Virus record (IMG/VR): IMGVR_UViG_3300049912_000012
Coordinates: 1-64,000 of that record
Direction: 5' to 3' (one strand)
Length of the DNA stretch: 64,000 bases
From: a virus
Both the position numbers and the translations under genes were made by a program. This document shows, piece after piece, positions 56,987 to 64,000 of this stretch; positions within the stretch are counted from its first letter, which is position 1; each line of letters begins with the position of its first letter. The notes under the pieces were generated by a model that did not search any database, was not told where the DNA came from, and saw nothing but the letters and a program-made list of their open reading frames with translations.

Positions 56987-58332
56987 AAAGAGAGATATAT
57001 CAAGAATTTAGTAAAATGCCTCCTCAATGCTTGGATATTGAAGAAGCAGTGTTAGGTGTTTGTATTGTTTATCCAGAAGCTATAACTGAAATAAAATTGA
57101 CACCTGAGATGTTTTATAAAGATGCTCATCGTACAATATTTTGGGCTATACTTCAGATTGCAAATAAAAATGTCTGCGATTTATTATCTGTGTCTGAATT
57201 TTTAAGGACACATGACCTGTTAGAATCGGTAGGTGGTCCATTATATCTTGTAAAGCTAACAGAAAATATATTCTCTAGTTCTACGGTAAGTCATCACGCT
57301 ACTCTTATTAAACAAAAATATTTACTACGTGAGTATATCAGGATAGCACAAGAACTACAAGCTAAAGCATTTGAAGAAGATTTGGCAGATGTTTCAGAAT
57401 TCGCAGAGAGTTCTTTATTTAAACTTTCAGATTTTACTCAAACTAAGGAACCTAAAGCAATAGACAGGTGTGTAGATGATCTCATTTTAGAAGTAGAAAA
57501 AATATACAACAAAGAGAAGTCATTAATTGGAGTACCTTCAGGATTTACTTCTATTGATCGTATCACCGGAGGATGGCAACCTGGAAACCTTATCATCATT
57601 GCTGGCAGGCCATCTATGGGAAAGACAGCTCTTGCATTAACTTTAGCATCCAATCCCGCAAAACTTAAATATTCGGTATGCTTGTTTTCTCTTGAGATGT
57701 CAGAGAGCGAACTTACGACTCGTTTTATGTCTAGTGTAACAGGATATACGAATGTAGAGATACGTAATGCAGACATTAACCTTGAAAAGTTTATCCATAC
57801 AAGTAATGAGATAGCTAATTTACCTATTTACATTGACGATACTCCTGCTCTTTCTCTTTTTGAACTAAGGTCTAAAGTTAAGAAAGTCATTGTTCGCTTT
57901 GGAGTTAAAATTGTAATTATTGACTATCTGCAGTTAATGAAAGCAGAAGCTAATAGCAGGGAACAAGAAGTTAGTATTATCTCAAGAGGCTTAAAGGCTA
58001 TTTCTAAAGAATTTAATGTCCCAGTGATAGCTTTGTCTCAACTTAACAGGGAAGTAGAAGCAAGAGCAGATAAACGACCAAGGTTATCAGATTTAAGAGA
58101 GTCAGGAGCAATAGAACAGGATGCGGATATAGTTTGCTTTATCTATAGACCTGCAGTTTATGGAATAACTACGCTTAAATTCGATAAGGAAGAATTATCA
58201 ACAAATGACATGATAGTTATTGATTGTGCTAAAGATCGCAATGGTGCTTTATTTTCTAAACCATTTTATCACAATTCTAGTTTCACTATTATCCAAGAAC
58301 ATAAATTTGAAATGCAAAATGAACCACATTGA
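56983..58332 (+). CDS. dnaB: Replicative DNA helicase (DnaB family)
   Basis: 449 aa, a full-length DnaB. The N-terminal domain starts PPQCLDIEEAVLGVCIVYPE. The RecA-like motor has IIIAGRPSMGKTALALTLA (Walker A), SLEMSESELTTRFMSSVTGY, VKIVIIDYLQLM (Walker B), IALSQLNREVEARADKRPRL and SDLRESGAIEQDADIVCFIY. It unwinds DNA at the phage fork as a hexamer. The phage thus carries its own helicase and probable loader, but no polymerase or primase is visible in this window. Confidence 0.93.
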   Translation: MKREIYQEFSKMPPQCLDIEEAVLGVCIVYPEAITEIKLTPEMFYKDAHRTIFWAILQIANKNVCDLLSVSEFLRTHDLLESVGGPLYLVKLTENIFSSSTVSHHATLIKQKYLLREYIRIAQELQAKAFEEDLADVSEFAESSLFKLSDFTQTKEPKAIDRCVDDLILEVEKIYNKEKSLIGVPSGFTSIDRITGGWQPGNLIIIAGRPSMGKTALALTLASNPAKLKYSVCLFSLEMSESELTTRFMSSVTGYTNVEIRNADINLEKFIHTSNEIANLPIYIDDTPALSLFELRSKVKKVIVRFGVKIVIIDYLQLMKAEANSREQEVSIISRGLKAISKEFNVPVIALSQLNREVEARADKRPRLSDLRESGAIEQDADIVCFIYRPAVYGITTLKFDKEELSTNDMIVIDCAKDRNGALFSKPFYHNSSFTIIQEHKFEMQNEPH

Positions 58333-58371
58333 AAAATAATTGCAAAGAATTTCTATTTATTCAAAAAATTC

Positions 58372-58390
58372 TTTTATAATAGTAAAAAAT
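58372..58390 (+). promoter_or_regulatory. TTTTATAATAG promoter-like element 4
   Basis: TTTTATAATAGTAAAAAAT, one mismatch to 36097-36115. It lies seven bases before the ATG at 58398. Confidence 0.5.
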
Positions 58391-58397
58391 CAAGTAG

Positions 58398-58538
58398 ATG
58401 ACATTTTTAACAATAGTAGGAATAATAATCGGTGTAGTGATCTTGGTCTATGTTTTAAGTAGGATAGCTACACGAGGAGCATTGACAGAGATAGAGGAGT
58501 TCTTTAAAAGCAAGAAAGATGGCAATCCTAAAGACTGA
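58398..58538 (+). CDS. 46-aa membrane protein
   Basis: MTFLTIVGIIIGVVILVYVL is a transmembrane helix, followed by a charged tail (EEFFKSKKDGNPKD). Its end overlaps the next gene by 20 bases. Function unknown. Confidence 0.5.
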   Translation: MTFLTIVGIIIGVVILVYVLSRIATRGALTEIEEFFKSKKDGNPKD

Positions 58539-58860
58539 ACCAGACCGCAAAGACATTCTTGTAGGGGCATACGTCTCCCGCAGGATACACTCGTACTTTA
58601 CCCTCTTCACACTGGCTAAGGGGGTAAGTAAGAGCAAGATTTTCACAGAGCTTTTCTACGACTGGATAAGCAAACAGAAGGAGATAGACAGCGAGGCAGA
58701 ACTTTTAAGACAAATTATTATGAGGGTACAGAAGACGAGGAAGAGGGTAAGGAATAGGGATATGGACATTGGGACATTTAAAAAAGTCATCGGGGCAGAA
58801 CTTTTATCTAAGGGAGTAGCGGAAAATTATGTAGCACTAATACTAAGTGAAATAAACTAA
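58519..58860 (+). CDS. 113-aa DNA-binding-like protein
   Basis: LVGAYVSRRIHSYFTLFTLA, then KGVSKSKIFTELFYDWISKQ, resembles a ribbon-helix-helix: a strand followed by two helices. The rest is a basic helix (RVQKTRKRVRNRDMDIGTFK). It could be a regulator of the replication genes. The fold is a guess. Its G+C is a little higher than that of its neighbours. Confidence 0.5.
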   Translation: MAILKTEPDRKDILVGAYVSRRIHSYFTLFTLAKGVSKSKIFTELFYDWISKQKEIDSEAELLRQIIMRVQKTRKRVRNRDMDIGTFKKVIGAELLSKGVAENYVALILSEIN

Positions 58861-58871
58861 AAATAGAAATT

Positions 58872-59390
58872 ATGAATTACGAAGAAGAAAAATTAAGGAA
58901 AGAAATTGTTGAGTTAATGCAAGAGGAAGCAGTAACAGCATTAATTATTAAATGGTCAACTTTAGGAATACTAATGTTGGTATTTCTTGTTGTAGGAGGA
59001 ATGATTGGATGTCCTCGTTACAAAGTTTATCAACAAAATCTTGAAGGCAAGGCAGAACTTGTCAAGGCTACTCAAAATAGACAGATAGCTATACAAGAGG
59101 CACAAGCGAAGTATGAGTCAGCTCATTTTAATAAACTAACGGATAGTATAAGAGCAGTGGGAATCCATATATCAAATACTATAATCGGACAAAGCCTCAG
59201 AGATAATGAAGCCTATTTAAAATGGCTATGGATTACAGATGTAGCGGGGGCTAATATTGATAAGACTATTGTTTATATCCCTACTGAAACTAATCTGCCT
59301 ATACTTGAAACCAATAGATTAAATAAACAACAATTTGACCTAACCATCCCTGTTGATGAACTTGCTAAGTTATTTCCAAAACGTAAGTGA
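58872..59390 (+). CDS. SPFH/prohibitin-like membrane protein
   Basis: 172 aa. A transmembrane segment at about 34-53 (LGILMLVFLVVGGMIGC) is followed by YKVYQQNLEGKAELVKATQN, RQIAIQEAQAKYESA and NEAYLKWLWITDV, the pattern of short phage SPFH/band-7-like proteins. The helical arm would oligomerise; the C-terminus IVYIPTETNLPILE is typical. Possible roles are membrane organisation or protection from host proteases. It lies among replication genes. Confidence 0.65.
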   Translation: MNYEEEKLRKEIVELMQEEAVTALIIKWSTLGILMLVFLVVGGMIGCPRYKVYQQNLEGKAELVKATQNRQIAIQEAQAKYESAHFNKLTDSIRAVGIHISNTIIGQSLRDNEAYLKWLWITDVAGANIDKTIVYIPTETNLPILETNRLNKQQFDLTIPVDELAKLFPKRK

Positions 59391-59391
59391 T

Positions 59392-59598
59392 ATGATAAAA
59401 ACTAAGAAATGTTTTGAACCAGGAGATGTTGTAATGATCTTTGGACAGCCTATGAAGTTAACACATCCAATAGGACAGGCAAGGTTGATAAAGAAAATCT
59501 CTGAGACAAATACTATTGAACATTGGAGAATACAGTATCTCAATGATGAAAATAATACTTATGATCAGTTTATAAAGAAGTTAGATGGAAAGAAGTAA
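59392..59598 (+). CDS. 68-aa beta-barrel-like protein, unknown
   Basis: From ATG 59392 (MIKTKKCFEPGDVVMIFGQP). FEPGDVVMIFGQPMKLTHPI and EHWRIQYLNDENNTYDQFIK suggest an SH3-like barrel. Starts one base after the previous stop and overlaps the next gene. Function unknown. Confidence 0.55.
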   Translation: MIKTKKCFEPGDVVMIFGQPMKLTHPIGQARLIKKISETNTIEHWRIQYLNDENNTYDQFIKKLDGKK

Positions 59599-60133
59599 CG
59601 ATCCAATTAGAGGACAGCATGAGTGGGTTATTCCTTTATTAAATCCCAATCTAATGAATAATGATAAAACATTTTTTGGAATAGATAACGGAGTAACAGG
59701 AGGTATAACTATCCTTTCAGATGCCCATTGTCTTTATCATGATATAACACCTGTCAAAGAATGTCTCAATTACACCAAGGCAAAAGCATTTATCCACAGA
59801 GTAGATGCAGATAAGATAGCAAACATACTTGCAGGGTATACAAATCCTTTCTGTATGATAGAACGCCCTATGATTAATCCTATGCGTTTTAAGGCATCTG
59901 TAAGTGCTATAAGATGCTTAGAGGCTACTGAGATAATCCTTGAACATCTGCATATACCTTATCAGTTTATAGACAGCAAAGAATGGCAAAAGGCACTTCT
60001 TCCATCAGGACTTGAAAAGGGAGAGTTGAAGAAAGCAGCAGACCAGGTAGCAAAGAGATTGTTCCCTAATCTGACGATAGTAAATAGTGATTCACTTTTA
60101 ATTGCAGAGTATTGCAGGAGGATGAAGAAATGA
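59585..60133 (+). CDS. RuvC-like Holliday-junction resolvase
   Basis: 182 aa, or 159 aa if started at ATG 59654 (MNNDKTFFGIDNGVTGG). FFGIDNGVTGGITIL holds the first catalytic Asp, FCMIERPMINPM the Glu, and the C-terminal NSDSLLIAEYCRR the last acid. IPYQFIDSKEWQKALLPSGL is the usual RuvC-like middle. It would cut branched DNA before packaging or during recombination. Overlaps the next start by four bases. Confidence 0.8.
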   Translation: MERSNDPIRGQHEWVIPLLNPNLMNNDKTFFGIDNGVTGGITILSDAHCLYHDITPVKECLNYTKAKAFIHRVDADKIANILAGYTNPFCMIERPMINPMRFKASVSAIRCLEATEIILEHLHIPYQFIDSKEWQKALLPSGLEKGELKKAADQVAKRLFPNLTIVNSDSLLIAEYCRRMKK

Positions 60134-60375
60134 GTTTTAAAGATTATAATGAAATGCAAAGAGAACTTAAATCCAAAGGATATAAGTATCTTAATTGGGC
60201 TAATGGATGGGGTCATAATGAATCTCTTGAGTATGAAGAATGCAATAGATTAGGGCATAATGATTATAGGAATCCTGATGCTCGTTCTGATGTTCAACAC
60301 AATCCAAGAGGTAGTACTAATACTGTTTATTGTGATGTTTGTAAAATATACTGGAACTATGACTGCTCAGACTAA
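60130..60375 (+). CDS. 81-aa Cys/His protein, unknown
   Basis: From ATG 60130 (MSFKDYNEMQRELKSKGYKY). The second half (EECNRLGHNDYRNPDARSDV and VYCDVCKIYWNYDCSD) has four Cys and several His, so zinc binding is likely. It starts within the RuvC-like stop. Confidence 0.55.
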   Translation: MSFKDYNEMQRELKSKGYKYLNWANGWGHNESLEYEECNRLGHNDYRNPDARSDVQHNPRGSTNTVYCDVCKIYWNYDCSD

Positions 60376-60658
60376 GGAAAAATATTATTACATGACCGTT
60401 TTTGGTACAGATGATAATGGACACCATGTTGGTGGAGGACATGTAATTAAATCTGAATCAATGGACGATGCATTAAGAATACGTGAAAAATATGGCATAT
60501 CTAATCCAATGCATGCAAAAGGTAAATTGAGAATAAGATGTGAAGAATTGGATATGAAAGAAGAACATAATCAACAATTTATTGAACGTAGAAGAAAACA
60601 ATTTACTGGCTCTATTTGGTATGAAGAAGATAATAAATTAAAAAAAGAAACAGAATGA
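60359..60658 (+). CDS. 99-aa protein, unknown
   Basis: From ATG 60359 (MTAQTKEKYYYMTVFGTDDN), which lies inside the previous gene. GHVIKSESMDDALRIREKYG is a strand-helix unit; charged end (WYEEDNKLKKETE). An upstream frame extension is hydrophobic and unlikely. Function unknown. Confidence 0.5.
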   Translation: MTAQTKEKYYYMTVFGTDDNGHHVGGGHVIKSESMDDALRIREKYGISNPMHAKGKLRIRCEELDMKEEHNQQFIERRRKQFTGSIWYEEDNKLKKETE

Positions 60659-60843
60659 AAGAACTAAGCATAGCAGACTTAATAGCCTTGAGCAAGTATT
60701 GCAACAATACATTAGAATCTAATGCTATAAAAGATAGCGAGGTAATAAACTACCTGTTTGAGATAGGAGATGCATGTAACAAGGAGTTAGTGGAAAGGAT
60801 GTCAATTATTTATCAATCTCTACATAATACATCAACAACATAA
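60655..60843 (+). CDS. 62-aa helical protein, unknown
   Basis: Starts MKELSIADLIALSKYCNNTL; compact, helical. Overlaps the previous stop by four bases and touches the next start by one. Function unknown. Confidence 0.5.
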   Translation: MKELSIADLIALSKYCNNTLESNAIKDSEVINYLFEIGDACNKELVERMSIIYQSLHNTSTT

Positions 60844-61154
60844 TGAAAATCGAAACTAAACGCAAGATTCTTTGGTGGGTAAAGAGGATACTCAACTACT
60901 GTGAATATGCAGACAAGTATCCATATATAGTTACTGAACAACGAAAGGTCTTAAATTTTCAAAGCAGGCAATGTTATCCAAAGCAAGAGATAAATATACT
61001 TTCAGAAGACCAGATGAAATACTTTGCAAATATGCAATTATTAAGTGAACTTGAAAAACACAATGTAATTCGTTATACTAAAGAAGTTGCTGATTTTACT
61101 GAACGTCCTGGTGATATTGTCTATACTGCCATACTTAAAGTTATTACCCCATGA
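60843..61154 (+). CDS. 103-aa protein, unknown
   Basis: Starts MKIETKRKILWWVKRILNYC. MKYFANMQLLSELEKHNVIR, followed by EVADFTERPGDIVYTAILKV, resembles the winged-helix-like ends of small phage proteins. It sits before the SbcC-like gene with a four-base overlap. Function unknown. Confidence 0.5.
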   Translation: MKIETKRKILWWVKRILNYCEYADKYPYIVTEQRKVLNFQSRQCYPKQEINILSEDQMKYFANMQLLSELEKHNVIRYTKEVADFTERPGDIVYTAILKVITP

Positions 61155-62209
61155 TACGAGAAATATCATTGTCAAACTTTCAATCTCATAAAGATAGTCA
61201 TCTTGAATTTTCGGATGGTGTAAATGTTATTTTAGGTGCGTCAGACAGTGGTAAGACAGCAATAATAAGAGCCTTGAGATGGGTAGCGACAAACAAACCA
61301 AGCGGTGATGCTTTTAGAAGCTATTGGGGAGGAAAGACTTCTGTTGAACTCTTTACCGACGATGCTCATATTGTCCGTAGCAGGGATAAGGACAATGAAT
61401 ATGTCTTAGGCGATACGCACTTCAAAGCATTTTCTACTGAGACACCTAAAGAGATAGTTGACGCTCTGAGACTCGATAGTGTGAATATGCAGGCACAGCT
61501 CGATAGTCCATTTCTTCTGAGCGAGACCCCAGGAGATGTAGCTGCTCACTGGAACAAGATAGCAAAATTAGAGGCAATAGATAAAGGGACTACTAATATC
61601 AACTCAGCTATCAGGGAGCTTACTTCGGATATAAAGTACAAGTCTGAGCAGGAAACAAAGTTAATTAGTGACATAGCTACATATCCAGATATGGAGATAT
61701 ATGAATATGATGTAGAAGTCCTTGAACAGATGGAGAAGGAGAAGGCTGTCTTAGCTAACTCAGCAAACAAACTGCATGCCGTATGTTCTGCTTATAGACT
61801 TACAAATGCTAATCTTAAAGAGAAGTCTGAGATATTGAAGTTAGAACATCCACTTAACAACATCCTTGATTTAATAGATCAGAAGAAGCATACAGAAGCG
61901 AATTTTCAAAAGCTTAATGGAATATTGCTTTTAATACATCATAACGAATGTAAAATTGCAGATATTGATAAGACTTTGACTCTTGAACAACCTGTTTCGG
62001 AATTGATAGAGATGTACAAGGAACGAGATTTGGCAGAGAATAGGGTTGTCTTGCTTTCTGCGACACTTTCTAATGTAAAAGGCATCCAAGACAGGATTGA
62101 AAAGGGAAGGGCTTATATCGCTTCGCAAGAGGCTTTATTTACAAAAGAGATGGGGAGTCAATGTATTCTTTGTGGATCAAAATTAAAACATGAACACAAT
62201 GAAGCATAA
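61151..62209 (+). CDS. SbcC/Rad50-like ATPase, N-terminal half with zinc-hook end
   Basis: 352 aa. MIREISLSNFQSHKDSHLEF and VILGASDSGKTAIIRALRWV (Walker A at 29-36) start an ABC-type SMC/Rad50 domain. A coiled coil runs from about 150 to 330, and the protein ends with CILCGSKLKHEHNEA, a CxxC zinc hook. The second ATPase half with signature and Walker B is absent. It is probably encoded by another gene, such as the one starting at 63889. With the SbcD-like nuclease it processes DNA ends. Confidence 0.8.
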   Translation: MIREISLSNFQSHKDSHLEFSDGVNVILGASDSGKTAIIRALRWVATNKPSGDAFRSYWGGKTSVELFTDDAHIVRSRDKDNEYVLGDTHFKAFSTETPKEIVDALRLDSVNMQAQLDSPFLLSETPGDVAAHWNKIAKLEAIDKGTTNINSAIRELTSDIKYKSEQETKLISDIATYPDMEIYEYDVEVLEQMEKEKAVLANSANKLHAVCSAYRLTNANLKEKSEILKLEHPLNNILDLIDQKKHTEANFQKLNGILLLIHHNECKIADIDKTLTLEQPVSELIEMYKERDLAENRVVLLSATLSNVKGIQDRIEKGRAYIASQEALFTKEMGSQCILCGSKLKHEHNEA

Positions 62210-62399
62210 AGATACTTATATAACAAAAAGGCAACTACAACACAGATTAGATGATGCTGAATATATGATAGATTATTTAAAACGATATTATAAAAATCTA
62301 GAAAATGATAATAAGATACTGTCGCAACAATTAACTAATTGGGATAGAAAATATTGTGAATTGTTAAATAAAAAGAAATGGTATCAATTCTGGAGATAA
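62199..62399 (+). CDS. 66-aa coiled-coil protein, paralogue of 36886-37086
   Basis: From ATG 62199 (MKHKDTYITKRQLQHRLDDA), ending LLNKKKWYQFWR, near-identical at both ends to the gene at 36.9 kb. It sits between the SbcC-like and SbcD-like genes; its stop abuts the SbcD start. The conserved WYQFW tip may bind a partner. Function unknown. Confidence 0.65.
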   Translation: MKHKDTYITKRQLQHRLDDAEYMIDYLKRYYKNLENDNKILSQQLTNWDRKYCELLNKKKWYQFWR

Positions 62400-63296
62400 A
62401 TGGAAAGAGGTAAAGTAAATAAACCCGATCTTTTGCTTACAGGTGACTGGCATCTTCGTGAAGATACACCTACCTGCTTTACTGGCGATTTTCAAAAGGA
62501 ACAGTGGGATGCTGTGCAGTTTATTTCCGAGTTACAAGAGAAGTACGATATTCCTGTTATTTGTTCAGGTGATTTATTCCATCATTGGAAACCGTCTCCT
62601 TGGTTGTTATCCCAAACTTTATGGTATCTTCCTAATAAATTCTGTACTATTTATGGACAACATGATCTCCCGCAACACAACTGGGACCTACGAGAGAAAA
62701 GTGGAATACATACTTTACAGATGGCAGGTAAATTATACGTACTGCCTGGGTGTCATTATGGAGAAACACCAGAAGATATGTTTGAAAATCATCTATCCAC
62801 TCAAAGTATAATGAATTTCAATACAGATGAAGCTACTCTTGTATGGCATCATCTTACTTACATTACTGAGCCATACCCAGGAGCGACAGGAGGCAATGCT
62901 TATGATATATTGAACAAGTATAAGCAGTTTAAGCTTATCGTAACTGGAGATAATCATTGCTCGTTTACTATTGAAAAAGATGGCAGGAGATTAGTAAATA
63001 CAGGTAATCTTACAAGACAAACAGCAGCACAGATAGATTTTAAACCTTGTGTATGGCTATGGTATGCTGAGAGCAATACAGTAGAGCAAGTATTCCTGCC
63101 TATCGAAGAGGGAGTTGTCAGCAGAGAACATTTGCAGGTTAAAGAAGAAAGGAATGAACGAATTGATGCTTTTATCTCAAAACTTTCGGGAGATTATAAG
63201 ACAGAGTTGTCTTTTGAAGCAAATTTAGAATCTTTCTTTCAAGCTAATGAAGTTAAAGAATCAGTGAGGCGAATTGTATACAAAGCAATCGAATGA
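62400..63296 (+). CDS. SbcD/Mre11-like metallophosphoesterase
   Basis: 298 aa. LLLTGDWHLREDTPTC (D-x-H), VICSGDLFHHW (GDxxH), IYGQHDLPQHN (GNHD-type, with Gln for Asn), VWHHLTYI and VTGDNHCSF form the five metal-binding motifs of the calcineurin-like fold in the Mre11 order. It is a nuclease subunit that pairs with SbcC-like ATPases to process DNA ends. The GNHD to GQHD change affects an active-site motif. Overlaps the next start by four bases. Confidence 0.85.
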   Translation: MERGKVNKPDLLLTGDWHLREDTPTCFTGDFQKEQWDAVQFISELQEKYDIPVICSGDLFHHWKPSPWLLSQTLWYLPNKFCTIYGQHDLPQHNWDLREKSGIHTLQMAGKLYVLPGCHYGETPEDMFENHLSTQSIMNFNTDEATLVWHHLTYITEPYPGATGGNAYDILNKYKQFKLIVTGDNHCSFTIEKDGRRLVNTGNLTRQTAAQIDFKPCVWLWYAESNTVEQVFLPIEEGVVSREHLQVKEERNERIDAFISKLSGDYKTELSFEANLESFFQANEVKESVRRIVYKAIE

Positions 63297-63493
63297 TGAC
63301 ATTAACCTTATTTAAAGCCTACGTTATTGCATGGAACACTCCCTTGAGAGAGTCAGTACATCAGATGAGTCCTATTATCCTGTTAAGGAACGCACATCCT
63401 ACGTATCGTGGGGTATTTGCTTCACAACTGTTAGAAGCTGGATATATTACAAAATTTGAAGCATCAGAATTTATAACTACCGTAGGCAGATGA
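63293..63493 (+). CDS. 66-aa protein, unknown
   Basis: Starts MMTLTLFKAYVIAWNTPLRE; contains PIILLRNAHPTYRGVFASQL. Helical, moderately hydrophobic. Between the SbcD-like gene and a coiled-coil gene with overlaps on both sides. Confidence 0.5.
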   Translation: MMTLTLFKAYVIAWNTPLRESVHQMSPIILLRNAHPTYRGVFASQLLEAGYITKFEASEFITTVGR

Positions 63494-63720
63494 AGACAGA
63501 GAACGAATTATTAAAGTTAAAGTCAGACATTGACAGGGCGAAGATAACTGTATCAGAGTTAAACGGTCAGCTAACAGCTTTAAAGTCACAGTTGAAAGAA
63601 TGGGATTGCAAGACTGTTGAAGAGGCAGAGAAGAAACTAAAAGAGATGGAACAGTCTATAAGCAATTTTGATGTTAAAATTGCTGAAGGGGTAAAAGAAC
63701 TGGAGGAGAAGTATCAATGA
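63490..63720 (+). CDS. 76-aa coiled-coil protein
   Basis: LLKLKSDIDRAKITVSELNG, then LTALKSQLKEWDCKTVEEAE, is a continuous heptad helix. It contains the perfect inverted repeat of the palindromic element (63661-63684). It may assemble with the SbcC coiled coils. Confidence 0.55.
   Translation: MKTENELLKLKSDIDRAKITVSELNGQLTALKSQLKEWDCKTVEEAEKKLKEMEQSISNFDVKIAEGVKELEEKYQ
63661..63684 (+). repeat. Perfect inverted repeat within a gene
   Basis: AGCAATTTT, six-base loop GATGTT, AAAATTGCT. Same left arm as the intergenic elements; here the symmetry is complete. Confidence 0.75.
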
Positions 63721-63908
63721 AAGGACAAAAGAAATTAAAATTAGTATTGATTAATTTTTTATCTAATCCTGATATAGAGATATTAGATTGGAGTTTAGAA
63801 AATGAGACAGTAGACGAACAATTAAATACTAATCCTTGGCTTTGGAAAAAAGAAACTGGAAAAAAGTTATTAAAAATTACTACAACTAATGTCCGTACAA
63901 ACTCTTAG
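63717..63908 (+). CDS. 63-aa protein, unknown
   Basis: Starts MKGQKKLKLVLINFLSNPDI; small alpha/beta, ending KKLLKITTTNVRTNS. Overlaps the preceding stop and the following start, so it belongs to the same transcript. Function unknown. Confidence 0.5.
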   Translation: MKGQKKLKLVLINFLSNPDIEILDWSLENETVDEQLNTNPWLWKKETGKKLLKITTTNVRTNS

Positions 63909-64000
63909 AAACCGCCTTGAACAGCAAAAAGGAGCAAAGTTATCAGTAGAGCGATCTTTAACTACTCTTCAGTCAGAACTTGAGGCAGCAAGATTCTCTT
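63889..64000 (+). CDS. Partial gene, coiled-coil start (possible SbcC C-terminal half)
   Basis: From ATG 63889 to the window edge, 37 complete codons. It begins MSVQTLRNRLEQQKGAKLSV and continues as a heptad helix. Phages of this type often encode here a protein with such a start followed by an SMC-like ATPase end with Walker B. This would complete the split SbcC, but the decisive part is outside the window. Confidence 0.6.
   Translation, partial: MSVQTLRNRLEQQKGAKLSVERSLTTLQSELEAARFS

Noticed and set aside
1-64000. tRNA genes and integrase
   Set aside because: None seen on either strand; absence cannot be certain without a covariance-model scan, and lysogeny genes may lie outside the window.

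Overview
The window looks like about 64 kb of a tailed double-stranded DNA phage genome that infects a member of the Bacteroidota, or a metagenomic contig of one. No integrase, tRNA or bacterial housekeeping gene is visible. The host guess rests on four things. Three fibre-region proteins begin with signal peptides of the kind common in that phylum (two end in ...AQ). One fibre carries the Bacteroidota-type GVCWG...YVRAYATN repeat. One early gene belongs to a family familiar from Bacteroides phages (YVHQLQNLWFELT). Most early genes have A-rich leaders without a Shine-Dalgarno sequence, and TAnnTTGCAA boxes resemble the Bacteroidota -7 element. The DNA is AT-rich throughout. Product names come from reading the proteins, not from database searches.

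Left part, minus strand (35,944 down to 1): one long late unit. It starts with the terminase small and large subunits and an ECF-like sigma factor (33.4-35.9 kb). Next come fibre, spike and accessory virion proteins (20.7-33.4 kb) with beta-helix, Ig-like, FN3, SGNH-esterase and LamG-like modules, and a small membrane/coiled-coil cassette at 25.6-26.6 kb. Then follow a DUF1073-type portal, a Mu-F-like head morphogenesis protein, small virion proteins, a protease with a nested scaffold start, a cement-like protein and the major capsid protein (11.4-20.2 kb). A GIY-YIG endonuclease follows the capsid gene. The unit ends in a 10-kb cluster of overlapping glycan genes (GT2, GT32, GT11, exostosin-like, FkbM methyltransferases, a sugar nucleotidyltransferase) that runs off the left edge. 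No tape measure, tail tube or sheath gene is recognisable, so these may lie further left.

Centre (35.95-36.5 kb): the divergent start region between late and early units. It holds a promoter-like box for the terminase operon and about 380 bases that fold into several perfect stems, including an 11-bp and a 12-bp helix that interleave as a pseudoknot. This is best read as a non-coding RNA gene of unknown class.

Right part, plus strand (36.5-64 kb): early genes. First come many tiny ORFans, several preceded by a recurring AT-rich palindromic element (AGCAATTTTAA...). They are interrupted at 39.6-40.7 kb by a lone minus-strand regulator gene, an array of TTGTCA half-sites, and a GC-rich repeat island next to very AT-rich DNA (candidate origin or control region). 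Then come a SNF2 helicase, a second sigma-like protein, a transglycosylase-like lysin, a ParB-like protein, a GIY-YIG endonuclease fused to a probable ssDNA-binding protein, recombination genes, an HNH protein, a C5-methyltransferase, a small RNA gene with a clear terminator, a second HNH gene, a replication initiator-like protein, DnaB helicase, an SPFH-like membrane protein, a RuvC-like resolvase and a split SbcC/SbcD pair.

Together the right half supplies replication, recombination and early regulation. The left half supplies packaging, capsid, host-recognition fibres and an unusually rich glycan-modification set that could decorate the virion or the host surface.
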